A stretch of 64,000 bases of DNA from Dyella choica (GTDB taxonomy: Bacteria; Pseudomonadota; Gammaproteobacteria; Xanthomonadales; Rhodanobacteraceae): assembly GCF_003977665.1 (NCBI RefSeq), contig NZ_RYYV01000005.1, positions 124,001 to 188,000 of the forward strand. Direction: 5' to 3'. Positions 51,195 to 59,893 of this stretch are shown here, one piece after another (position 1 is the first letter of the stretch; the number at the start of each line of letters is the position of its first letter). A program made the position numbers and the translations under genes. The notes below the pieces were generated by a model. That model saw only the letters and a program-made list of their open reading frames with translations. It had not been told where the DNA came from and made no database searches.

Positions 51195-51494
51195 TCAGGC
51201 AGCGCTAGCGTGTAGCCGTAAACCAAGTGCTCGAACCACTTTGAGCAAGGTGGCGAAATCAGGATTGCCTTCTCCCGATAGCGCCTTGCAACGGCTCTTG
51301 CGAGACAAACCAGCATCACGCGCAACCCTGGACATGCCTTGGGCGCGGGCAATGTCGCCTAGTGCTTTCGCAATGAAGGCCGCATCGCCATTGCTTGCAG
51401 CGATACAGACATCGAGATAGAGCGCCATTTCCTCTGGTGTCTGCAGGTGGTCCGCGAGATCGAAAGGAACGGCCCCGAGGTTCTGGTTGCTCAT
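51195..51494 (-). CDS. Addiction-module antitoxin-like DNA-binding protein (no toxin neighbour)
   Basis: A 99-residue protein resembling the HigA-like antitoxins found behind RelE/HigB-type toxins. EEMALYLDVCIAASNGDAAF and IAKALGDIARAQGMSRVARD match the family N-terminal half, and the helix-turn-helix region GLSRKSRCKALSGEGNPDFA ends with the usual ATLLKVVRALGLRLHA. The usual GLSRESLYK is GLSRKSRCK here, a change in the recognition helix. The start is ATG 51494. In this family the toxin normally lies just upstream, but the 130 bases between it and the TVP38-type gene hold none, so it is an orphan or a remnant with a new role. Confidence 0.75.
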   Translation of the reverse strand: MSNQNLGAVPFDLADHLQTPEEMALYLDVCIAASNGDAAFIAKALGDIARAQGMSRVARDAGLSRKSRCKALSGEGNPDFATLLKVVRALGLRLHASAA

Positions 51495-51624
51495 GGCGTT
51501 ACCCGTAGTCGTCAGGGAATGGCAGTCTGGCGGCGTATCCGGCGCACGGGCATCAGGCGGAGGATCGCCGCGCTGTAGTGAGAACTTGCAAAAGACGGGA
51601 GACGGAGGCTTACAACAACCCGCC

Positions 51625-52359
51625 TCAGGAGCGGTTCCCCGCGTCATCCGTATGTGACGCCGACGGATGCCAGCGCGACTTGAGCCGCTCCATGGCCAGC
51701 GGCACCAGCGAAAGCAGTGCCAACACACAAAGTGGCGCAATCACGCTAGGATCGAAGATCAGGCCAAGACCCAGCTTCTGTCCGTGGGCCAGCGCACGCC
51801 CGAGGCCGGCACCCACCGAGGTCTCGAAGACCAGCATGACGGTGCCGCCGAACCAGGTGGCGCCCAGGAACAACCACAGCGGGCAACGCAGCCAGGCAAG
51901 CGCCATGGTGATCAGGCCGAACGGTGCCACCGGCACGAGACGCAGGAACAGCGTGTAGACCTTAGGGTGGCGTTCGAAGCCGTGATGCAGCTTCTCCACT
52001 ATGGCAGGCGGATGCTTGCTGCCGGTACCAAACGCGTAGCGGCTGGCGAGGAACAGGATGAGCGAGCCCAAGGTGAGCCCGATCGAAGAATAAGTAGTGC
52101 CTTCAAGGATGCCGAACGCGAATCCGCCGGCCAGGATCAGCACGATGGTCACCGGTACACCCGTGCACGTCGCCAGCACCAGCAAGCCGACATAAACGAG
52201 CCGGCTCATCCAGGGATGCTCGGCAATGCTCGCGCGCATTTCGTGCTGGTGCGCGACCAACTGCTCGGGATGGACGCGATCGAACACCCCTGAAGTGAGC
52301 AACACCATCCCCGCCGCTATCAGCAGCAATAGTGGCAGGGTCGCGCGCAGCCGGTTCAA
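51625..52359 (-). CDS. TVP38/TMEM64-family membrane protein (VTT domain)
   Basis: Inner-membrane protein of 244 residues with about five to six hydrophobic segments. TGVPVTIVLILAGGFAFGIL and FGLITMALAWLRCPLWLFLG are typical of the VTT/SNARE-associated domain shared with DedA proteins; LVPVAPF fits the re-entrant loop. Relatives are implicated in lipid scrambling or membrane homeostasis, but bacterial roles are poorly defined. Its end overlaps nothing; its start overlaps the deaminase stop by four bases, so they form an operon. Confidence 0.88.
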   Translation of the reverse strand: MNRLRATLPLLLLIAAGMVLLTSGVFDRVHPEQLVAHQHEMRASIAEHPWMSRLVYVGLLVLATCTGVPVTIVLILAGGFAFGILEGTTYSSIGLTLGSLILFLASRYAFGTGSKHPPAIVEKLHHGFERHPKVYTLFLRLVPVAPFGLITMALAWLRCPLWLFLGATWFGGTVMLVFETSVGAGLGRALAHGQKLGLGLIFDPSVIAPLCVLALLSLVPLAMERLKSRWHPSASHTDDAGNRS

Positions 52360-52916
52360 TAGCTCTCTCCCCTGGCACCGTATTCAGCCAGTACCGCGCG
52401 CGCCTGGTCGCGCAGGATGTCGCGCCGAACCGTGATGCCACGACGTTCCAGTTCACCTGCCCAGTCGGCCGGCAGCGGGCCCTCGTCGAAGCTGGTGAGT
52501 GCTTCCACATCCTCTCCGCGTGCGCCGATCAGCAGGGTGTCGACGCCGGCCCAGAAGGTGGCACCGTAGCACTGGCAGCAGGGCTGCGCGCTGGTGGCGA
52601 GCGTGTAGTGGCCGCCCTGTTCGTTCAGGCGGTAGCTGGCCAGGCGCTGCTGGGCGGCCATGTAGGCCAGCATTTCGGCGTGGGCTACCGAGCAGCTCTG
52701 TGGAATGACGCGGTTGACCGCTGCCGCGATCAGGCGCCCATGCTCATCGAACACGGCGGCGCCAAATGGGCCGCCCTGGCCGTGTTCGATATTGCGACGC
52801 GACAGCTCGATCGCCAGCCTCACGCGCTCCTCGTCTGTCAGATAGCGCCGGCTGGTGTCGGCGGCTTCTTCGATCCAGGGCGGCAGGGTGAGGTGGATCT
52901 GCAGCGGCAACATCAT
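52356..52916 (-). CDS. Cytidine/deoxycytidylate deaminase-family zinc enzyme (guanine-deaminase-like)
   Basis: A 186-residue deaminase of the CDA superfamily. The zinc motif is AHAEM with the catalytic Glu, and AQPCCQC for the PCxxC part. The N-terminal region (EERVRLAIELSRRNIEHGQG and GGPFGAAVFDEHGRL) is that of guanine deaminases and tRNA-adenosine-deaminase relatives. It overlaps glnS by four bases and is translated from the same messenger. The substrate is likely a purine or similar base, not determined. Confidence 0.85.
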   Translation of the reverse strand: MMLPLQIHLTLPPWIEEAADTSRRYLTDEERVRLAIELSRRNIEHGQGGPFGAAVFDEHGRLIAAAVNRVIPQSCSVAHAEMLAYMAAQQRLASYRLNEQGGHYTLATSAQPCCQCYGATFWAGVDTLLIGARGEDVEALTSFDEGPLPADWAGELERRGITVRRDILRDQARAVLAEYGARGESY

Positions 52917-54673
52917 GCGCTTTGCTTGGCCCAGGTGTCGCGCAGGGTCACCGCGCGGTTGAACACCGGCACCTCCGCGCGATGATCCAGGCGATCCGCC
53001 ACGAAGTAGCCCAGGCGCTCGAACTGATAGCGCTGCTCGGGCGCCGCCGCGGCCGCGGCAGGCTCCAGCCAGCCGCGCACGATGCGCTTGGCGTCCGGGT
53101 TGATGTGCTCGATCCAGCTCTTGCCGTCGCTTTCGTCGTCTGGCGTCGGTACGTTGAACTGGCGATCGTACAGGCGGATCTCGGCCGCAACGCCATGCCT
53201 GGCGCTGACCCAGTGGATGGTGCCCTTGACCTTGCGGTCCGCGCCGGGCATGCCGGAGCGCGATTCGGGATCAAGCGTGCAACGCACTTCGCTCACGCTG
53301 CCGTCGGCGGCTTTGATGACCTCAACGCACTTCACGATGCCCACCCCGCGTAGGCGAACCTCGCCTTCGGGTTTCAGGCGATGGAAGCCTTTCGGCGGCA
53401 CCTCGGCGAAATCCTCGCGCTCGATCCACAGCTCGCGTGAAAACGGTACCTGGCGCGAGCCGAAGCTCTCATCCTTGGGGTGGTTGGAGAAGCTCAGCGA
53501 TTCCTCGTGAGCGTCCGGCAGGTTGGTGATCACCAGCCTGAGCGGATCGATCACGGCCATCCGGCGTGGCGCGCTGGCGTCCAGGTCTTCACGCACGCAG
53601 TTCTCAAGGATGGCGTAATCGATCACGCTGTTCTGCTTGCTTACGCCCAGGCGCTCGATCAGGAGGCGAATGCCACCCGGCGTGAAACCACGGCGGCGCA
53701 GGCCGCGCAGGGTGTTCATGCGCGGGTCGTCCCAGCCGTCGACCAGGCCCTCGTTCACCAACTGGGCCAGCTTGCGCTTGCTGGTGATGCAGTAGCTGAG
53801 GTTGAGGCGCGAGAACTCGATTTGGCGTGGCTTGGCCGGTTCGGTGTGGAAGCCGGCCTGGCGCATGTGTTCCCACAGTTCCGGGTGGCTAGGCAGGTCG
53901 ACTTTGTCCACGAACCAGTCGTAGAGCGGGCGGTGATCCTCGAACTCCAGCGTGCACAGCGAGTGGGTAATGCCTTCCAGAACGTCGGAGAGGCAGTGCG
54001 CGTAGTCGTACATCGGATAGATCGGCCACTCGTCGCCGGTGTTCTGATGAGTGACGGTGCGGATGCGGTAGATCGCCGGATCGCGCATGTTCATGTTGCC
54101 GGAAGCCATGTCGATCCTGGCGCGCAGCGTCTTGCTGCCGTCCGGGAATTCACCCGCTCGCATGCGCCGGAACAGGCTCAGGCTTTCTTCCACGCTGCGG
54201 TCGCGGTACGGCGAATTGCGGCCCGGCTCGGTCAGAGTGCCACGGTACTCACGCATTTCCTCCGGGCTGAGGTCGTCCACGTACGCCTGGCCGTCCTGGA
54301 TGAGCTTGAGGGCGGCGCGGTAGAACACCTCGAAGTAGTCGGAGGCATGGCGCAGGTCGTGCCACTCGTAGCCCAGCCAGCGCACGTCGTCCTTGATGCC
54401 CTCGACGAATTCCGGGTCTTCCTTGCCGGGGTTGGTGTCGTCCAGGCGCAGATTGCACCAGCCGGCAAATTCGCGGGCGATGCCGAAATCCAGGCAGATC
54501 GCCTTGGCGTGGCCGACGTGCAGGTAGCCGTTGGGTTCCGGCGGGAAGCGCGTGCGGATGGCCGTGTGCTTGCCGCTGGACAGGTCCTCGCGAATGATCT
54601 GGCGGATGAAATCGCGTGGCGCGTCGTTTTCGGGTGTGGCGGCAGGCTTGGCGACAGCGGTCGGAGTGGACAT
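52913..54673 (-). CDS. glnS: Glutaminyl-tRNA synthetase
   Basis: Class I synthetase charging tRNA-Gln. The 586-residue product starts at ATG 54673 (MSTPTAVAKPAATPENDAP), giving a short disordered extension before FIRQIIREDL. The HIGH motif is PPEPNGYLHVGHAK, and the KMSKS-equivalent is ITSKRKL; the C-terminal part holds the two-barrel anticodon domain. In-frame sequence above 54673 falls into a family-B repeat and is not part of the gene. Presence of glnS implies direct charging of Gln. Confidence 0.97.
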   Translation of the reverse strand: MSTPTAVAKPAATPENDAPRDFIRQIIREDLSSGKHTAIRTRFPPEPNGYLHVGHAKAICLDFGIAREFAGWCNLRLDDTNPGKEDPEFVEGIKDDVRWLGYEWHDLRHASDYFEVFYRAALKLIQDGQAYVDDLSPEEMREYRGTLTEPGRNSPYRDRSVEESLSLFRRMRAGEFPDGSKTLRARIDMASGNMNMRDPAIYRIRTVTHQNTGDEWPIYPMYDYAHCLSDVLEGITHSLCTLEFEDHRPLYDWFVDKVDLPSHPELWEHMRQAGFHTEPAKPRQIEFSRLNLSYCITSKRKLAQLVNEGLVDGWDDPRMNTLRGLRRRGFTPGGIRLLIERLGVSKQNSVIDYAILENCVREDLDASAPRRMAVIDPLRLVITNLPDAHEESLSFSNHPKDESFGSRQVPFSRELWIEREDFAEVPPKGFHRLKPEGEVRLRGVGIVKCVEVIKAADGSVSEVRCTLDPESRSGMPGADRKVKGTIHWVSARHGVAAEIRLYDRQFNVPTPDDESDGKSWIEHINPDAKRIVRGWLEPAAAAAAPEQRYQFERLGYFVADRLDHRAEVPVFNRAVTLRDTWAKQSA

Positions 54674-54754
54674 CGGGTCAGACTTCGCAGAAGTAGCGGA
54701 AACACCCAAGTTTAACCGCTGGAAGAATTTACGGAACTGCAGGCGTTCAGCGCC

Positions 54755-54822
54755 TAGGCTGGGATGACAATCCCAGCTTTCCATGCGGCATCCCGATGCC
54801 GGGATGCCCATCCCAGCCTACA
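54755..54822. repeat. Intergenic palindromic repeat, family B, copy 7
   Basis: TAGGCTGGGATGACAATCCC opens the element and GATGCCCATCCCAGCCTA closes it, enclosing GCATCCCGATGCCGGGATGC. It lies between coaE (upstream on the minus strand, ending at 54843) and glnS. Confidence 0.78.
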
Positions 54823-54842
54823 CAGCCACAAGGCGCGGCCTC

Positions 54843-55463
54843 TCAGCAGCGGGCGGCTGCCATCGCCAGGTAACGCTGATGCAGGGCGGCCACCTGGGAC
54901 TCCAGGGCGGATTCGGGGCCACTGTTGTCGATCACGTCGTCCGCCAGCCCCAGGCGAGCGGTGCGGGAGGCTTGGGTGGCGAGGATGCGCAGGCCCAAGT
55001 CTTCGTCCATGCCATCGCGCAGCACCAGGCGTTGCAGTTGGACAGTCTCCGGCACGTCCACCACCACGATACGGTCTACCCAGCGATAGTGCCCGATGTT
55101 TTCGGCCAGCAGCGGAATGGCCAGCATCACGTACGGCCCTTCGTCCACCTGCACTTGTTCCAGCATCCATTGGCGTACTCGCGGATGCACGATGGCTTCG
55201 AGCGTCTTGCGCGCTTCAGGATCGGAAAACACGCGCGCGCGCATCCGCGGCCGGTCGAGCCGTCCATGCGAATCAAGCACCTCGCGGCCGAATGCATCCA
55301 CGATCGCCTGCAGACCATCGCTGCCCGGCTGCACCACCACCCGTGACGCTTGGTCGGCGTCATACACATGCACGCCATGTGCCTTGAAGCGTTGCTCCAC
55401 CGCACTCTTGCCAGCGGCGATACCGCCGGTGAGCGCTACCGCAAACGGCACGCCCTTGCTCAT
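54843..55463 (-). CDS. coaE: Dephospho-CoA kinase
   Basis: Last step of coenzyme A synthesis. The 206-residue protein starts at ATG 55463 (MSKGVPFAVALTGGIAAGKS) with the P-loop, then YDADQASRVVVQPG, HPRVRQWM and LLAENIGHYRWVDRIVVVD. Its start overlaps the pilD stop by four bases, the conserved pilD-coaE arrangement. Confidence 0.96.
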   Translation of the reverse strand: MSKGVPFAVALTGGIAAGKSAVEQRFKAHGVHVYDADQASRVVVQPGSDGLQAIVDAFGREVLDSHGRLDRPRMRARVFSDPEARKTLEAIVHPRVRQWMLEQVQVDEGPYVMLAIPLLAENIGHYRWVDRIVVVDVPETVQLQRLVLRDGMDEDLGLRILATQASRTARLGLADDVIDNSGPESALESQVAALHQRYLAMAAARC

Positions 55464-56317
55464 CGCATTCCGGTGAAGCCCATATAGGCGTGCCAGAGTT
55501 GCTCGCCGGCGACGAACCAGACCCAGCCCGCAATGGCGATGAACGGCCCGAAGGGCATCGGTACCTCGCGCCCATGCTTGCGCAGCGCGATCAACGCACC
55601 GCCTATCAGCGCCCCGACGAGCGAAGAAAGCAGGATCACCGGCAACAGTGACATCGGCCCCATCCAGGCCCCCAGTGCCGCGAGCAATTTGAAATCGCCA
55701 AAGCCCATGCCCTCCTTGCCGGTGAGTAGCTTGAACAGCCAATAGACGCTCCAGAGGCTGAGATAGCCGATGGCGGCGCCAAGGATGGAGGCTGGCGGCT
55801 CGATAAAAAGATGGACCAGGCTCAGCAGCAAACCGGCCCACAACAGGGGCAGGGTGATCTGGTCTGGCAGCAACTGCGTGCGGAAGTCGATGCCCGATAG
55901 CGAAATCAACGCCCAGGTGAGAAACAGCCCGGCGAGCCCGGCCCAGTTAGGGCCGAATTTCCAGATGACGACCGCGCTGAGGACCCCCGTCAGTAGCTCG
56001 ATCAGCGGGTATTGGATGGAAATGGGGGCATGGCAATAACGGCAGCGGCCGCGTAGCAGAAGCCAGCCGAACAAGGGGATGTTGTCGCGCGCAGCCAGCG
56101 GGTGCTTGCAATGAGGACAATGCGAACCTTCGCGCACGATGCCGGGCGGCAGCGTTTGCGCTGGAGCTTCCAGGCCCAGGACGTCATGGGCTTCCTGCCG
56201 CCAGTAGGCATCCAGCCGGGCCGGCAGCCGCAGAATCACGACGTTGAGAAAGCTGCCGACGATCAGGCCCAGTATGCCTGCGATAACGATCCAGACTGTC
56301 AGCGGAAAATCGGGCAT
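55460..56317 (-). CDS. pilD: Prepilin peptidase / N-methyltransferase PilD
   Basis: Inner-membrane aspartic peptidase that cleaves and N-methylates type IV prepilins and type II secretion pseudopilins. The 285-residue protein has the N-terminal GSFLNVVILRLP, the zinc-type tetracysteine CPHCKHPL and CRYC, and the two catalytic aspartates in GIDFRTQLLPD and GFGDFKLLA. The start is ATG 56317. Confidence 0.96.
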   Translation of the reverse strand: MPDFPLTVWIVIAGILGLIVGSFLNVVILRLPARLDAYWRQEAHDVLGLEAPAQTLPPGIVREGSHCPHCKHPLAARDNIPLFGWLLLRGRCRYCHAPISIQYPLIELLTGVLSAVVIWKFGPNWAGLAGLFLTWALISLSGIDFRTQLLPDQITLPLLWAGLLLSLVHLFIEPPASILGAAIGYLSLWSVYWLFKLLTGKEGMGFGDFKLLAALGAWMGPMSLLPVILLSSLVGALIGGALIALRKHGREVPMPFGPFIAIAGWVWFVAGEQLWHAYMGFTGMR

Positions 56318-56393
56318 GCGTGAACCGTGGTCATGAAAACGCGCCACATTATCGCCGACAGGCGGCAACCATGTGGCGCGTGATTGGTTTTGG

Positions 56394-57662
56394 TTAGACG
56401 GTGGCGGCGAGCTTGAAGATCGGCAGGTACAACGCAATGACCATGCCACCTACCAGGATGCCCAGAATCACCATCATCAGCGGTTCGAGCAGGGAGGCCA
56501 GCGTGTCGACCGCGTTGTTGACTTCTTCTTCGTAGAACTCGGCGCATTTGAACAGCATATGGTCCAGGGCGCCGGATTCTTCGCCGATGGCGACCATCTG
56601 CACGACCATGTTGGGAAACAGGCCGGTCTGCCGCATGGCCAATTGCAATTGATGGCCTACCGCGACGTCTTCGCGCATCTGGCGCACGGCTTGCCCATAG
56701 ACCACGCTGCCCGTAGCTCCCGCCACGGCATCCATTGCCTCGACCAGCGGAACGCCGGCCTTGAAGGTAACGCCCAGCGTGCGCGAGAAACGTGCGATGG
56801 CAGATTGACGGAGGATGTTTCCCATCACCGGAAGCCGGAGCGTGACCCGCTCAAGGAAGTGAGCAAATTTCACCGAGCGCTTCTTGGCCATCACGATGGC
56901 GAAAATGCCTCCGGCTATGCCGAACACTACGACCCACCAGTAGCTCTGCATGAACTGCGATGCCGAGACGATGACCTGGGTCGGCGCGGGCAATTGGGCG
57001 CCGGCGTCCTGGAAGGTTTTGGCAAAGACCGGCACCACGAACAGCAGCATGATCATGCACACGACGAAGGCAACCACCAGTACCATGATCGGATAGAACA
57101 GTGCCTTCTTGATCTTGGCCTTGATCGCCTCGGTCTTTTCCTTGTAGGTAGCGACGGTGTCAAGGATGGTATCGAGCACACCGGCTGCTTCGCCGGCACG
57201 TACCAAGTTCCGGTACAGCTCGTCGAACTGCACTGGGTATTGACCCAGCGCCTCGTTCAGGGATGCACCGCCTTCGATGTTCTGCTTGACGTCGGTGAGC
57301 ATCGTCTTGAAGCGCGCGTTCTTCTGGCCGTCCGCGATGATCTCGAAGGACTGCACCATCGGTACGCCGGAGGCCATCATGGTGGCGATCTGGCGGCTGA
57401 AGATCGCGACGTCACGCGGCGTCACCGAGCCGCCGGAGCCGCCAAACAGGGGTTTACTACGCTCCTTGACGGTCTGCGGATTCATGCCCTGGCGCCGCAG
57501 CTCCGCCTTGACCAGGGTGCCATTCTTGGCAGCCATCGAGCCCGTCATGCGTTTGCCGCGCTTGTCCAGCGCCACCCATTCGAAGGTAGGCATCTGGGTG
57601 ATCTGCGCGCGCTGGGCAGCCTGTTGTCGGGTGTTCTTGGTGGCAGCGGTAGCCGTGGCCAT
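56394..57662 (-). CDS. pilC: Type IV pilus inner-membrane platform protein PilC
   Basis: Integral membrane platform for pilus assembly (GspF family). The 422-residue protein begins at ATG 57662 with GGGGGAT upstream; an ATG at 57698 has no good ribosome binding site. Two T2SSF domains are visible (AIFSRQIATMMASGVPMVQS and FSRTLGVTFKAGVPLVEAMD), with three hydrophobic helices. It lies 77 bases ahead of pilD and 139 bases after the pilB gene. Confidence 0.96.
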   Translation of the reverse strand: MATATAATKNTRQQAAQRAQITQMPTFEWVALDKRGKRMTGSMAAKNGTLVKAELRRQGMNPQTVKERSKPLFGGSGGSVTPRDVAIFSRQIATMMASGVPMVQSFEIIADGQKNARFKTMLTDVKQNIEGGASLNEALGQYPVQFDELYRNLVRAGEAAGVLDTILDTVATYKEKTEAIKAKIKKALFYPIMVLVVAFVVCMIMLLFVVPVFAKTFQDAGAQLPAPTQVIVSASQFMQSYWWVVVFGIAGGIFAIVMAKKRSVKFAHFLERVTLRLPVMGNILRQSAIARFSRTLGVTFKAGVPLVEAMDAVAGATGSVVYGQAVRQMREDVAVGHQLQLAMRQTGLFPNMVVQMVAIGEESGALDHMLFKCAEFYEEEVNNAVDTLASLLEPLMMVILGILVGGMVIALYLPIFKLAATV

Positions 57663-57801
57663 GGTGTCTAATCCCCCAATGATCGGACCCGGCGCCACGA
57701 TGTCGAGGCGGCAGGCGAGACAATCCCCAGCTTACGGTACTTGGTGGGCCAATTTCGTGGCCTCCCGCGCAAGTCTGGTATGAAAACGGTCGCGATCTTC
57801 C

Positions 57802-59529
57802 TCAATCCTTGGTCACGCGATCGATTTCCGCAAGGCTGGTCACCCCGGCCTTCACTTTCAGCAAGGCCGACTGGCGCAGATCGTTGACGCCTATCCTCTG
57901 CGCCACTTCGGCAATCTGCAAGGCATTGCCGCCCTCCAGCACGATTTTCTGGATCTCCTCCACCATCGGCATGACCTGGTAGATACCCACACGTCCCTTG
58001 TAGCCCTCGTTGCAGTCGGGACAGCCTACGGCATCGTAAAGCTCCATGCCCGCATCGATGTCCTGCTGGGTAAAGCCTGCAGACAACAGAACCTGCGGCG
58101 GCCATTCGATCCGCTTCTTGCAGCTATGCAGGCGTCGTGCCAGGCGCTGGGCGATCACCAGGCTGACGGACGAGGTGATGCTATAAGGCGGGATGCCCAT
58201 GTTCATCAGGCGGGAGATGGTCTGCGGCGCATCGTTGGTATGTAGGGTAGACAGCACCATGTGGCCGGTCTGGGCGGCCTTGATGGCGATTTCCGCCGTC
58301 TCCAGGTCGCGGATTTCGCCCACCATGATCACGTCCGGGTCCTGACGCAGGAACGAGCGCAGGGCCGCCGCAAAGGTCATGCCGCGCTTGACGTTCTGCT
58401 GGACCTGGTTGATGCCCTCCACGCGGATTTCCACCGGGTCTTCCACGGTGGAAATGTTGCGTTCCGCCGTGTTGAGAATATTCAGCGCGGTATACAGCGA
58501 AACCGTCTTGCCCGAACCGGTAGGGCCGGTCACCAGCACCATGCCGTAGGGTTTGTGAATGGCCTCCAGATAGAGCTTCTTTTGCCAGTCTTCGTAACCC
58601 AGCTTGTCGATGCCCAGCTTGGCTGAGGAACTATCCAGGATACGCAGCACGATCTTCTCGCCAAACAGGGTCGGCAGCGTGCTCATACGGAAGTCCATGG
58701 CATGGCTCTTGGACAGGTTGAGCTTGATACGGCCGTCCTGCGGTACGCGGCGCTCGGCGATATCCAGGCCCGCCATCACTTTCAAGCGCGAGGAGATGCG
58801 GTTGGCCAGCTTTGTCGGCGGACTCGCGACGGCGCGCAGCATGCCATCCATACGCAGGCGGACGCGATACTGGTTTTCATAGGGCTCGAAGTGGATGTCC
58901 GAAGCGCCACGGCGAATGGCGTCCACCAGGATCTTGTTGACGAATTTCACCACCGGGGCATCGTCGCCGGCGGTGGCGTCGTAACCACCCACACTCGACT
59001 CGCCGTCTTCGTCCACCGTTTCCAGCGCTAGATCGTCGAGGTCGCCACCACCCAAATCCGGCGTTACGTTGTTGAGCGTGCTAATGGTGGTTTCGATGGC
59101 ACGACTGAGCTGCGCCCGCTCAACCAGGACCGGTTCCACCATGCAATTGGAGTGGAATTTGATCTCGTCCAGGGCGTGAAGCTGCATGGGGTCGGCAATG
59201 CCCACGAACAGGCGCTTGCCGCGCTTCATCATGGGCAGGGCCTGGTGCTTGGTCATCAGCTCCTGGCTGATCAGATTGGTCGGCATGCTGGACGGGGCCA
59301 GGGCCGAAACGTCGAAAATCGGCATGCCGAATTCCGCCGAGGCGATCTGGGTCAGTCGGTTGTTGTCGACCAGGCCCTGGTCCAATAGCCATCCCGTCAG
59401 CGTTTTCTTCTGCTGACCTGACTCGACGACGGCCTTGCGGACATCGGCTTCTGGCAACAGGCCCTCGGACACGAGCCGGCGGGCCAGTCCGGACAGGCCA
59501 AGTGCGGTGGGCTGCGGCTGCGATGACAT
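57802..59529 (-). CDS. pilB: Type IV pilus extension ATPase PilB
   Basis: Cytoplasmic hexameric ATPase driving pilus extension. The 575-residue protein has an N-terminal MshEN/GspE-type domain, Walker A GPTGSGKTVSLY, the Asp box, Walker B MVGEIRD, and CPDCNEGYKGRVGIYQ near the C-terminus (zinc-binding Cys pair; the first pair appears as a single Cys in LHSCKKR). No pilin gene separates it from pilC, which differs from the usual Xanthomonad pilB-pilA-pilC order. Confidence 0.96.
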   Translation of the reverse strand: MSSQPQPTALGLSGLARRLVSEGLLPEADVRKAVVESGQQKKTLTGWLLDQGLVDNNRLTQIASAEFGMPIFDVSALAPSSMPTNLISQELMTKHQALPMMKRGKRLFVGIADPMQLHALDEIKFHSNCMVEPVLVERAQLSRAIETTISTLNNVTPDLGGGDLDDLALETVDEDGESSVGGYDATAGDDAPVVKFVNKILVDAIRRGASDIHFEPYENQYRVRLRMDGMLRAVASPPTKLANRISSRLKVMAGLDIAERRVPQDGRIKLNLSKSHAMDFRMSTLPTLFGEKIVLRILDSSSAKLGIDKLGYEDWQKKLYLEAIHKPYGMVLVTGPTGSGKTVSLYTALNILNTAERNISTVEDPVEIRVEGINQVQQNVKRGMTFAAALRSFLRQDPDVIMVGEIRDLETAEIAIKAAQTGHMVLSTLHTNDAPQTISRLMNMGIPPYSITSSVSLVIAQRLARRLHSCKKRIEWPPQVLLSAGFTQQDIDAGMELYDAVGCPDCNEGYKGRVGIYQVMPMVEEIQKIVLEGGNALQIAEVAQRIGVNDLRQSALLKVKAGVTSLAEIDRVTKD

Positions 59530-59893
59530 GACAAAACCTACCTAAGTCCCCTGATCGGTCTCGAATTTAGCGCACATCGGAACCACAGGCTATCGACTTG
59601 GGCCGGTTTTTCAACCCTTGCGGTTCGTCAATTAAGGTCAGGCACATCGCTCGGCCGGCCCTGGCCGGGGGCCAGACAAGGCCGCCCTGAACGCTGGAGC
59701 TGGCTTTTTGGGTGAGCGGCGGCTGGCAAGCAGGTTTTCCGCGTGCTTCCTCGGGGAATGTCCCCTCCGGAGACTCTTTCATCAACTCGTAGAGTGAACT
59801 GGTTCATCCAAGGATGGGCCTTGGCACAGCAGCATGCATCGATGAGTTACAGCGGCAGGTTATGATCAGCCGCCTCCAAGGGAAGCTCACGAT
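59530..59893. other. Divergent intergenic region between pilB and the polysaccharide cluster
   Basis: No gene is supported in these 364 bases. A 72-codon minus-strand frame (59567-59785) has no ribosome binding site or recognisable features. A small hairpin (GGGGA-ATG-TCCCC) lies near 59755-59767, and CCGGCC-CT-GGCCGG near 59651-59668. Promoters for pilB and for the glycosyltransferase must lie here, but none is clear. Confidence 0.5.

Noticed and set aside
54674-54811. N-terminal extension of glnS
   Set aside because: The added codons read through a family-B repeat; the ATG at 54673 gives a normal synthetase start.
59567-59785. Possible 72-residue protein on the minus strand
   Set aside because: No ribosome binding site, no conserved pattern; lies in promoter DNA between divergent genes.
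59822-59838. Sigma-54-like TGGCAC...ATGCA upstream of the first glycosyltransferase
   Set aside because: The distance between the GG and GC elements is 13 instead of 12 bases, and the -12 element lacks the TTGC core.
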